The notes under the pieces: model-generated
What the model saw: the letters and a program-made list of their open reading frames with translations, nothing else
Told to the model about the DNA's origin: nothing
Database searches by the model: none
Made by a program: the position numbers and the translations under genes
In this document: positions 32,302-38,297 of the stretch, one piece after another
How the letters are laid out: every line of letters starts with the position of its first letter
How positions within the stretch are numbered: the first letter of the stretch is position 1
Source of the DNA: DASQPJ01 sp036268355
GTDB lineage: Bacteria > Actinomycetota > Actinomycetes > Sporichthyales > Sporichthyaceae
Reading direction: 5' to 3'
Assembly: GCA_036268355.1 (NCBI GenBank)
Contig: DATAUG010000124.1
Span: 1-38,297 of the forward strand
DNA: 38,297 nt

Positions 32302-34346
32302 GGGACTCCACCGAGCACGTCCTCGACGACGGAGTCGGCCGGTACACGCGTACCCGGCCGGTCCGGCGGGCGATGTCCAGCCCCTGGTCCTTCCTGCTGC
32401 TGCTCGGGTTGCTCGGTTGGGTGGTGTTGGTCCCCGACTACCTGCTCTACTCGCTGTCGGCCGCAGTGCCGGTCGCCATCCTCGGTCTCGGCCTGCTCGT
32501 GCTCCAGGGCTGGACCCGCGAGATCTCGCTGTGCTCGGCCGGCCTGTTCGGCAGCGCGGCGTACTACTTCAGCTGGTTGGACCGCAGCACCCAGGAGGGC
32601 AAGGGCCTCCACACGCTGGTGGCGGCAGGACTGGCCATCAGCGGGGTCACCGCGTTGATGGCCGGGCTGGCGATGGCCTCGAGCAAGCTGCCGGCGATGT
32701 ACATGATCGTGCTCACGATCGGCCTGCAGATCACGATCGAGAGCACGGTCTACACAGTCGGCTACCTGTCCGGTGGTACCTCGGGCGGTAACGGCTACGG
32801 GCCGATCTCCGACCAGCGGCCGCACCCGTTCGGCATCAGCGTGCAGAGCGACACGCGCTTCTACTTCTTCTCGTTGCTGTGGTTGGCGATCGTCCTGATC
32901 GGGCTGATCCGGCTGCGCCGCAGCCCGACCGGCCTGGCCTTCCTGCTGGTCGGGTCGAACCGCCAGTCGGCCGTGGCACTCGGTATCCCGGCCGCCCGAT
33001 TCCGGGTCCTGGCGTTCACCACCGCGGGGTTCCTTGCGGGTGTGGCCGGTGTCCTGGCCTCGATGCTGTACATCAGCCCGCCGCTGTTCCTCAGCCTCCG
33101 GGTGCAGAAGTCGCTGCTCCTGCTGGCGATCCCGGTCGTGGCCGGCGTCGACTCGATGGCCTCGGTGATCGTGATCGCGGCGTTCCTGATCGTCGGTCCG
33201 GTGCTGCTGGAGAGCTTCCACATCGACGAGAACTTCGTCTGGTCGGTGGTGCTCGCGATCGGCGCGTTGTTCGGTGCCCGCGGCATCGGCGGACGGATGC
33301 AGGACCTCGAACGACGGATGCGCCACGGTGCCCGGCGGATGCGCACCAAGCGCAAACGAATGGCCACCGTCGTGCTGCGCGAGGCCGACGGCCTGGCCCA
33401 CGAGAAGACCTACGTGCTGTCCGACGAAGAGCGGGCGGCGTGCCTGGCCCGCATCGAAAGCTGGCTGCCGCCCCGGCCGACCACCGAGTTCGCGGTGCGC
33501 ACCAGCGACATCCAACTCGCGTTCGGCTCGATCCACGCACTGCGGGGGGCCGACATCGAGGTGCCGTCCGGTCAGATGGTCGGGTTGATCGGCCCCAACG
33601 GCGCGGGCAAGACCACGCTGTTCGACGTCATCTCCGGCTTCACCCCCGCCGACTCCGGCCGGATCGAGATGTTCGGTCAGGACGTGACCGGGATGACCGG
33701 CTGGGACCGCTCCCGGCTGGGCATGTCCCGCACGTTCCAGAACACCCGGGTGATCACCGAGTTGACCTGCGGCGACAACATCTGCGCCGGTGCCTACCAG
33801 GCCGTGAAGGTCAACCCGATCTGGTTCCTGCTGGGCCGACGGTCCGCCTGGGACCGGATGCGCGAGGCCGAGGAGGTCGGCTACGCGGCCGCGCGACTGC
33901 TGGACGTGCACAAGTACTGGGACGAGCGGGTGGGAACGCTGGAGTTCTCGGCCCGTCGGCGGATCGAGATCGCCCGTGCCCTGGTGGCCGGCCCGCGGCT
34001 GCTGTTGCTCGACGAACCGGCGGCCGGACTGGACCCGGCCTCCAGCTCGGCGCTGTTCGACCTGGTGCGCCAGCTGCACCAGGACCTCGGGCTGACCGTG
34101 CTGATCGTCGAGCACTACGTGAAGGCCGTGCTGGACACCTGTGACCTGGTCTACGTGTTGGCCGAGGGAGCGGTCATGGCCAGCGGCACCCCCGCCGAGG
34201 TCGCCGCCAACCGGCGGGTTCAGGACAACTACCTCGGTACCCGCGTGGACTACCTGGACGAGGACGAATACGAGGACGAATACGCCTACGCAGACGTGGA
34301 CGTGGACGTGGACGCCGCGGGTCTCCCGGCGACGGTGCAACCGTGA
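32298..34346 (+). CDS. LivM permease fused to LivG ATPase
   Basis: This 682-residue fusion has residues about 25-325 as a LivM-like permease with many membrane helices and the contact loop RQSAVALGIPAARFRVLAF. A basic linker of ~100 residues (RMQDLERRMRHGARRMRTKRK in segments) leads to an ABC ATPase at about 400-660. Walker A is GPNGAGKTT (near 433), the Q-loop is in SRTFQNTRV, Walker B is LLLLDEPAAGLDP, and H near 605 is in VEHYV. The signature reads LEFSARRRIEIARAL where LivG has LSYGQQRRLEIAR; the key Gly and Gln are lost. The C-terminus is an acidic tail (DEDEYEDEYAYADVDVDVD). Overlaps on both sides (ATGA, GTGA) couple it to livH and livF. Confidence 0.93.
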   Translation: MRDSTEHVLDDGVGRYTRTRPVRRAMSSPWSFLLLLGLLGWVVLVPDYLLYSLSAAVPVAILGLGLLVLQGWTREISLCSAGLFGSAAYYFSWLDRSTQEGKGLHTLVAAGLAISGVTALMAGLAMASSKLPAMYMIVLTIGLQITIESTVYTVGYLSGGTSGGNGYGPISDQRPHPFGISVQSDTRFYFFSLLWLAIVLIGLIRLRRSPTGLAFLLVGSNRQSAVALGIPAARFRVLAFTTAGFLAGVAGVLASMLYISPPLFLSLRVQKSLLLLAIPVVAGVDSMASVIVIAAFLIVGPVLLESFHIDENFVWSVVLAIGALFGARGIGGRMQDLERRMRHGARRMRTKRKRMATVVLREADGLAHEKTYVLSDEERAACLARIESWLPPRPTTEFAVRTSDIQLAFGSIHALRGADIEVPSGQMVGLIGPNGAGKTTLFDVISGFTPADSGRIEMFGQDVTGMTGWDRSRLGMSRTFQNTRVITELTCGDNICAGAYQAVKVNPIWFLLGRRSAWDRMREAEEVGYAAARLLDVHKYWDERVGTLEFSARRRIEIARALVAGPRLLLLDEPAAGLDPASSSALFDLVRQLHQDLGLTVLIVEHYVKAVLDTCDLVYVLAEGAVMASGTPAEVAANRRVQDNYLGTRVDYLDEDEYEDEYAYADVDVDVDAAGLPATVQP

Positions 34347-35068
34347 GCACCGCGGGGCACGGCGAACGCACCACGCTGCCGATCCTCGAGGTCGAATCGC
34401 TCGTGGCCGGCTACTCGGGCCTCGCCGTGCTGCACAAGGTGAACATCCACGTCGATGCCGGTGAGGTCGTCTCCTTGCTCGGCGCCAACGGCGCCGGGAA
34501 GTCGACCCTGCTCAAGACGATCATGGGCACCGTCCAGATCATCCAGGGATTCATCCGGCTCGAGGGCGTCGGCATCGCCGGTTGGGTACCGCACAAGCGG
34601 GTCGCGGCGGGCATCGGGTTCTCCCCCGAGGGCCGGCGCATCTTCGCCAACCTGTCGACCGAGGAGAACCTCCTGATGGGGGCCGCGGCGGTGCCCAGGG
34701 CCCGCAAGCGCGAGGGGCTGGACTCGGTGTACGAGTTGTTCCCGATCCTGGCCGAACGCCGCATTCAGAAGGCGGGCACGTTGTCCGGCGGCGAACAGCA
34801 GATGGTGGCGATCGGGCGAGCCATGATGCCGAACCCGCGGCTGCTGCTGGTCGAGGAGCCGTCCCAGGGCCTGGCCCCGGTGGTGGTCGACGGGGTCTAC
34901 GAGGCGTTGCGCGACATCGCGAACACCGGTGTGGCCGTGCTGGTGGCCGAGCAGTTCCAGCAGGTCCGCGAGCACGCCAGCGACCGCATCCTGGTGATCG
35001 ACAAGGGCACGATCGTCGCCGACCGGATGCGCCGCACCCGCACGGCCCGGCGCTCGTCGACCGCCTGA
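34343..35068 (+). CDS. Branched-chain amino-acid-type ABC transporter ATPase, LivF-like
   Basis: This 241-residue ATPase pairs with the LivG half of the upstream fusion. Walker A is GANGAGKST (near 47), followed by FSPEGRRIFANLSTEENL, and the intact signature LSGGEQQM. Walker B reads LLLVEEPSQGLAP, with Glu in place of the usual Asp (near 172). The H-loop position is Gln (VAEQFQQV), which is normal for LivF proteins. The GTG at 34343 overlaps the previous stop (GTGA). The C-terminus is basic (MRRTRTARRSS). Confidence 0.92.
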   Translation: MSTAGHGERTTLPILEVESLVAGYSGLAVLHKVNIHVDAGEVVSLLGANGAGKSTLLKTIMGTVQIIQGFIRLEGVGIAGWVPHKRVAAGIGFSPEGRRIFANLSTEENLLMGAAAVPRARKREGLDSVYELFPILAERRIQKAGTLSGGEQQMVAIGRAMMPNPRLLLVEEPSQGLAPVVVDGVYEALRDIANTGVAVLVAEQFQQVREHASDRILVIDKGTIVADRMRRTRTARRSSTA

Positions 35069-35170
35069 GCGGTGCGCATCTGACCTGGGGCGGGTCAGGG
35101 TAGGGAAAAGATTCGCCGTCGGCGCCGAGAATGGCCGATTCGTTCCCGAGCGCAAATCGCCAGCTTCCTG

Positions 35171-35203
35171 GCCATATTGCGGCCTTGAGGGCCGAAATAT
35201 GGC
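35171..35203. terminator. 14-bp hairpin after livF
   Basis: GCCATATTGCGGCC (35171-35184) pairs with GGCCGAAATATGGC (35190-35203), 13 of 14 positions, around the loop TTGAG. It lies about 100 bases after the livF stop. There is no T tract. It is AT-richer than its surroundings, so it could also be an operator-like site or a small mobile repeat. Confidence 0.5.
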
Positions 35204-35286
35204 TCAGTTCAGCCGAACCAATTGCGCCTGCGCAGCGTCGGAGGGGTGAGAGGTTGCCGTCGGCGGCCGAATGAGCGGAGGACCCG

Positions 35287-35823
35287 ATGGACGTGCGCAG
35301 GAAATTCCGGAGGCGGGCCACGATCGGTGCGCTGGTTCTTGGCCTGAGCACTCCGGTGGCCGCGGTCGCCGCCGCCGGCAGCGCTGTCCCGTTCTCCTTG
35401 CCGTTGCAGCTGCTCGGCACGACGCCGGTGGTCCACGTGACCCAGCAGGACGCCGGCAAGACCATCGACGTCAGCCGGGGCACCCTGATCCAGGTCGACC
35501 TGCACGGGTCGTACGACCCGCCGAGCGTCGACCACCCCGAGGTGCTCCAGGAGGGCGACCACACCGGGGGCTATCCCACCGGTTCCGATGCTCACGCGGT
35601 CTTCACCGCGGTCGGCGGCGGCAGCGCGACGATCTCCAGTCGGATGGACGTGGCCTGTCAGCACACGAACCCGCGCTGCATGATCATGTTCGCGCCGATG
35701 CGGGTGAACATCGTGGTCGACGGCGCGGGCGCGACCAGCAGCCCGAACCCGACCGAACTCGGCACAGCCGGGTGGGTCGGGACCCTGCTCAAGGGCAACA
35801 GCCACCAGACAGCTCCGTTCTAG
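35287..35823 (+). CDS. Small exported protein of unknown function
   Basis: This 178-residue protein has a clear signal peptide: basic n-region MDVRRKFRRR, hydrophobic core, and a likely Ala-x-Ala cleavage near residues 27-31. The mature part is predicted mainly beta, with HGSYDPPSVDHPEVL, FTAVGGGSATISS and two cysteines (CQHTNPRC) that could pair. The order of strands and the Gly-rich turn loosely recall the chagasin/I42 peptidase-inhibitor fold, but the NPTTG motif is not seen, so I do not assign it. GGAGG lies 6 bases before the ATG. Its stop codon TAG is also the first part of the next gene's -10 element. Confidence 0.8.
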   Translation: MDVRRKFRRRATIGALVLGLSTPVAAVAAAGSAVPFSLPLQLLGTTPVVHVTQQDAGKTIDVSRGTLIQVDLHGSYDPPSVDHPEVLQEGDHTGGYPTGSDAHAVFTAVGGGSATISSRMDVACQHTNPRCMIMFAPMRVNIVVDGAGATSSPNPTELGTAGWVGTLLKGNSHQTAPF

Positions 35824-35826
35824 TCT
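35821..35826 (+). promoter_or_regulatory. Leaderless-type -10 element (TAGTCT) of the DUF2277 gene
   Basis: TAGTCT is followed by GGCGGC and then ATG at 35833. Its first three bases are the stop codon of the preceding gene. The identical hexamer and spacing recur at 36134-36139. Confidence 0.6.
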
Positions 35827-35832
35827 GGCGGC

Positions 35833-36099
35833 ATGTGCCGAAGCATCCAGACACTGCACAACTTCGAACCGCCGGCCACCGCGGACGAGATCGAGGCGGC
35901 CGCGCTGCAGTACGTGCGTAAGATCAGCGGCAGCACCCGGCCGTCGGCCGCCAACAGCGCGGCATTCGACCGCGCGGTGGCCGTGGTCACGGCGGCATCC
36001 ACCGAATTGCTCGCGGTGCTGAGCACCTCCGCGCCGCCACGCAACCGTGAGGTCCAGGCGGCCAAGGCGCGCGCCCGGGCCGCGGAACGGTACGGCTGA
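35833..36099 (+). CDS. DUF2277 family protein
   Basis: This 88-residue protein is a full-length DUF2277 member. The conserved start is MCRSIQTLHNFEPPAT, the middle YVRKISGSTRPSAAN, and the end PPRNREVQAAKARARA. The function is unknown. The N-terminal Met-Cys-Arg and the histidine are family-conserved. The promoter is leaderless, so translation starts at the 5' end of the mRNA. Confidence 0.93.
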   Translation: MCRSIQTLHNFEPPATADEIEAAALQYVRKISGSTRPSAANSAAFDRAVAVVTAASTELLAVLSTSAPPRNREVQAAKARARAAERYG

Positions 36100-36133
36100 C
36101 CGCGCCGCAAACCGGGCCGGCCGCCGTCCGTCG

Positions 36134-36139
36134 TAGTCT
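36134..36139 (+). promoter_or_regulatory. Leaderless-type -10 element (TAGTCT) of the ABM-fold gene
   Basis: TAGTCT is followed by CCGGCC and then ATG at 36146. The hexamer and spacing are the same as for the preceding gene; no ribosome binding site is present. Confidence 0.6.
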
Positions 36140-36145
36140 CCGGCC

Positions 36146-36472
36146 ATGATTCTCATCAACCTGAAGGTCAAGATCCGGCCGGAACGAGTCGACGAATGGC
36201 TCGAGGTCGCCCGGCAGTACCGGGCGGACGTGAGCGCCGAGCCGGGGAACCGCTACTTCGAGTGGTACCGCGACATCGACGACCCGTACACCTTCGCCTG
36301 CGTGGAGTGCTTCATCGACGCCGATGCGGGCGCCGCGCACATGGGCACCGCGCACGTGAAGCAGTTCATGGACCGGGCACCGGACCTGGTCAGTGCCCAG
36401 CCGGAGATCGTCTACGTCGACTCGCCCTCGATCACCGGGTGGGGCGCGATGGGCGAGATCCAGCCACGCTGA
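36146..36472 (+). CDS. Antibiotic biosynthesis monooxygenase (ABM) fold protein
   Basis: This 108-residue dimeric alpha-beta barrel protein of the ABM/YgiN type has the first strand ILINLKVKIRPERVDEWLEV, then SAEPGNRYFEWYRDIDDPYTFACVECF, AAHMGTAHVKQF and the C-terminal strand. Members act as quinol monooxygenases or heme-independent oxygenases, or have no known substrate; the His in GTAHVKQF is family-typical. It converges on the phosphoesterase gene. Confidence 0.92.
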   Translation: MILINLKVKIRPERVDEWLEVARQYRADVSAEPGNRYFEWYRDIDDPYTFACVECFIDADAGAAHMGTAHVKQFMDRAPDLVSAQPEIVYVDSPSITGWGAMGEIQPR

Positions 36473-36473
36473 A

Positions 36474-36488
36474 CTGACGCAGCGTCAG
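36474..36488. repeat. Palindrome CTGACG-CAG-CGTCAG
   Basis: A perfect 6-bp inverted repeat with a 3-base centre starts just after the ABM stop codon. The same arms with a different centre (ATT) occur at 23683-23697. It could be a TetR-type operator or a short terminator hairpin. Confidence 0.5.
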
Positions 36489-36542
36489 ACCTTCGCCGCA
36501 GGGCTGCCCTCCCCCGCCTCGCGTCCGGCAAAACGTGGCCCA

Positions 36543-36570
36543 CCGGACACTATTTGCCGGACACTATTTG
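36543..36570. repeat. Two tandem copies of CCGGACACTATTTG
   Basis: Perfect 14-bp copies at 36543-36556 and 36557-36570 lie in the convergent gap between the ABM gene and the phosphoesterase. CTATTTG also occurs in the inner loop of the crp-downstream hairpin (31010-31016). No function can be assigned. Confidence 0.7.
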
Positions 36571-36624
36571 GCGGCCGCAACGGTTGGGCACGGGTCGCGC
36601 CGGGGAGCAGGGCGGCGCTTGGGG

Positions 36625-37596
36625 CTACAGGCCCAGTTCGCCCCGGATCGCCGGTGCCTGCTGTGCGCAGCGCAGCGGCGCGACGGTGAGCACGTCGGAC
36701 ATCAGCCGCAGCAGCGCACAGTTGGTCAACGGCTCGGTCAGGGTGACCTGCGAGGTCGTGGGCGACAGGACCAGACCCGGCACGTGGTTGTCGGTGTCCG
36801 AGCCCTCGTCCCAGGCGATCAGGATCGCCAGCCGCCCGGCGGTCCAGTCCGGGCCGGCGGTGACCGCGCCCAACGTCCGGTGCAACCAGTCGTCGCCGGC
36901 CCGAACCAGGTCGGTCGGACACCCCGAGCCACCGTGCATGTCGTCACAGTCGTCGGGCACGACCAAAGACAGCGCGGGCAACTGACCCCCCGTCACGTCG
37001 TCGTGAAAAACGCCGGATTCGGCCGTGCCCAACGGCAGGTCCCAGTTCGGGCAGTCCCCGGCCAGATCGGTGTAGTACGGGGCCATCGTGTGCCGCACCA
37101 GGTAGTTGCCGCTGTTGCTGTGGTCGCACACAGCGGGCATCGCCTCCGCGTAGACCCGCCACTGCCGACCCGAGGCCCGGACCTCGGCGAACAGGTTGTC
37201 GCCACCCAGTTGATGCGCCTGCGGGCCGGCGTCGTCGCACACCCCGTGGTCGCTGCCGCTGGACAGGATCAGGTACGACGGCAGCGAGGGACAGCTGACG
37301 GGGTAACCGGCCTGCAGGTTCTGGACCACCCCGAACCGCTGCGCGAGACTCGCCAGGTACGGCGCCGCCCCGCCGCTCAACACCTTGCCGTAGGTCTCGT
37401 TCTCCTCCATCACCAGCATGACCTTGCTGTACCGACCCGGGGTCGCGACCGGAGTGGCCACCGCCGTCGCGACGGCGGTGGCGATCGGCGTGCCTGTCGA
37501 CGACCCCCCGGCGGACGACCCGCCGGATCCGCAGGCGGCCAGAACCGCGGACAGCACCGCGGTCGCCGCGATCCCGCGGAAGCACAGCGCTGTCAC
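36625..37596 (-). CDS. Phosphoesterase family lipoprotein (acid phosphatase / phospholipase C type)
   Basis: This 323-residue exported protein has a signal peptide ending VLAAC (lipobox, Cys near residue 22), then a Gly/Ser stretch and a TAVATAVATPVATP spacer. The phosphoesterase domain has the metal-binding start VMEENETYGK, the substrate-site PSLPSYLILSSG, VVPDDCDDMH and AWDEGSDTDNHVP, all typical of the PF04185 family; eight or so cysteines suggest disulfides. It probably hydrolyses phosphate mono- or diesters at the cell surface. The GTG at 37596 is six bases from a TAGGGT -10; the gene is divergent from dedA with only 22 bases between the starts. Confidence 0.92.
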   Translation of the reverse strand: MTALCFRGIAATAVLSAVLAACGSGGSSAGGSSTGTPIATAVATAVATPVATPGRYSKVMLVMEENETYGKVLSGGAAPYLASLAQRFGVVQNLQAGYPVSCPSLPSYLILSSGSDHGVCDDAGPQAHQLGGDNLFAEVRASGRQWRVYAEAMPAVCDHSNSGNYLVRHTMAPYYTDLAGDCPNWDLPLGTAESGVFHDDVTGGQLPALSLVVPDDCDDMHGGSGCPTDLVRAGDDWLHRTLGAVTAGPDWTAGRLAILIAWDEGSDTDNHVPGLVLSPTTSQVTLTEPLTNCALLRLMSDVLTVAPLRCAQQAPAIRGELGL

Positions 37597-37602
37597 CCGA
37601 AC

Positions 37603-37612
37603 ACCCTAGGGT
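37603..37612. promoter_or_regulatory. Palindromic overlapping divergent -10 elements (ACCCTAGGGT)
   Basis: The 10-bp palindrome contains TAGGGT on the plus strand (37607-37612) and TAGGGT on the minus strand (37608-37603), sharing two bases. Exactly six bases separate each hexamer from a GTG start (37619 on plus, 37596 on minus). Both genes would be leaderless, and RNA polymerase could not occupy both -10 elements at once. Each -35 would lie inside the coding region of the other gene. Confidence 0.65.
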
Positions 37613-37618
37613 GCAGTC

Positions 37619-38263
37619 GTGAATTTGATCAGCGCCTCGGGCTTCAATCCGCTCAGCGCACACGACTGGCTCCACGACATGGGCCCGGCGGCCCTGCTGG
37701 TGGTCATGTTCGCCGAGACCGGCCTGCTGGTCGGGTTCTTCCTGCCCGGCGACTCGTTGCTGTTCAGCGCCGGGGTGCTGTCGGCGGCCAACAACCAGGG
37801 GATTCACGTCCCGCTGATCCCGGCGGTGATCTGCGCGGCGCTGGGCGCCCTGCTCGGTGCCCAGTGCGGCTACCTGATCGGCGCCCGTGCCGGGCCCGTC
37901 CTGCTGAACGAGCGGCGCAACCCACGGCTGCACGAGGCGGCGGAACGCGCCACCAGGCAACTGAACCGGTACGGCGCCCCGAAAGCCCTGGTGCTCGGCC
38001 GATTCATCCCGATCGTACGCACCCTGATCAACCCGCTGGCCGGGGCGCTGCGGGTCCCCGTGCGGGTGTTCGTGATCTGGCAGGTCGTCGGCGGCCTGCT
38101 GTGGAGCATCGGGGTCACACTGGCCGGCCGGGCGGTGGGCAACCGCATCCCCAGCATCGACAAATATCTGCTGCCGACGGTCGCGGTGGCCGTGGGCCTG
38201 TCCACGGTGCCGGTGCTGCTCGAGGTTCTCCGTGCCCGGCGCGGCGGTGCCGGGAAGACCTGA
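37619..38263 (+). CDS. DedA family (VTT-domain) membrane protein
   Basis: This 214-residue inner membrane protein has the DedA signature FAETGLLVGFFLPGDSLLF, the re-entrant loop region, GRFIPIVRT and the glycine-rich helix after NPLAG; four to five hydrophobic segments. DedA proteins are lipid flippases or scramblases (undecaprenyl phosphate or phosphatidylethanolamine recycling) linked to proton motive force. Divergence from a surface phosphoesterase may reflect a shared envelope-lipid role, which is inference. The GTG start is leaderless. Confidence 0.94.
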   Translation: MNLISASGFNPLSAHDWLHDMGPAALLVVMFAETGLLVGFFLPGDSLLFSAGVLSAANNQGIHVPLIPAVICAALGALLGAQCGYLIGARAGPVLLNERRNPRLHEAAERATRQLNRYGAPKALVLGRFIPIVRTLINPLAGALRVPVRVFVIWQVVGGLLWSIGVTLAGRAVGNRIPSIDKYLLPTVAVAVGLSTVPVLLEVLRARRGGAGKT

Positions 38264-38297
38264 GCCCCCTCACATCTTGTGGCGTGTCGGGCGGGCC

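Noticed and set aside
32142..34340. A 732-residue minus-strand open frame rich in His, Gln and Asp
   Set aside because: It is exactly antisense to the LivM-LivG fusion and has no motifs of its own.
34930..34990. Glutamine instead of histidine at the LivF H-loop
   Set aside because: Glutamine here is usual in LivF-type ATPases.
1..38297. CRISPR array or toxin-antitoxin module
   Set aside because: No regularly spaced short repeats with unique spacers and no recognisable cas or toxin-antitoxin pair; the repeat arrays seen are contiguous copies without variable spacers.

Overview
This is a GC-rich actinobacterial chromosome segment. The gene order matches a block conserved between Mycobacterium (around Rv3644c-Rv3676) and Streptomyces (around SCO3540-SCO3571): holB, an MFS-thymidylate kinase fusion, topA, hppA, bldG, a DECH helicase, a Flp/Tad secretion cluster with ssd, a HAD phosphatase, a Fic-fold relative, marP, NUDIX, a thioredoxin-like lipoprotein, nth and crp. 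I cannot name the genus; a deep-branching actinomycete outside Streptomyces and Mycobacterium is my guess.

Layout. 1-313: the end of what looks like an IS21-type element, an intrinsic terminator and tRNA-Thr(CGU). 368-8263 (minus): a GlcD-like flavoprotein overlapping a TAP-family lipoprotein hydrolase, a second TAP hydrolase, holB and the MFS-tmk fusion, mostly with 4-base start/stop overlaps. 8340-14329 (minus): topA, hppA, bldG. 14579-16963 (plus): MrfA/YprA-type helicase. 16658-21603 (minus): ssd, tadA, tadB, tadC, a Flp-pilin-like peptide and two TadE-like proteins. 21604-22507: about 900 bases without a gene, with two different tandem repeat arrays. 22508-23320: HAD phosphatase. 23759-25230 (minus): a catalytically degenerate Fic-fold protein coupled to an O-methyltransferase. 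25367-26772 (plus): a holin-like membrane protein and an alpha/beta hydrolase-fold protein whose nucleophile position is glycine. 26787-30083 (minus): nth, tlpA-like, NUDIX and marP, with overlapping starts and stops. 30262-30939: crp. 31363-35068: a branched-chain amino-acid type ABC importer in which permease LivM is fused to ATPase LivG, with no binding protein gene. 35287-38263: a small exported protein, DUF2277, an ABM-fold monooxygenase, a phosphoesterase lipoprotein and DedA.

The most striking non-coding signal is a promoter layout repeated across the window. At nine genes a TANNNT -10 hexamer sits exactly 6 (once 7) bases before an ATG or GTG, with no ribosome binding site, which is the architecture of leaderless transcripts. 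At 37597-37618 two of these face each other: the palindrome ACCCTAGGGT holds both divergent -10 elements, overlapping by two bases, with GTG six bases away on each side. Other signals are paired DnaA-box-like 9-mers ahead of ssd and the pilin gene, two copies of the palindrome CTGACG-N3-CGTCAG, and several strong hairpins. The coding content is mostly conserved core genes; the novelty lies in regulation and in a few active-site losses.
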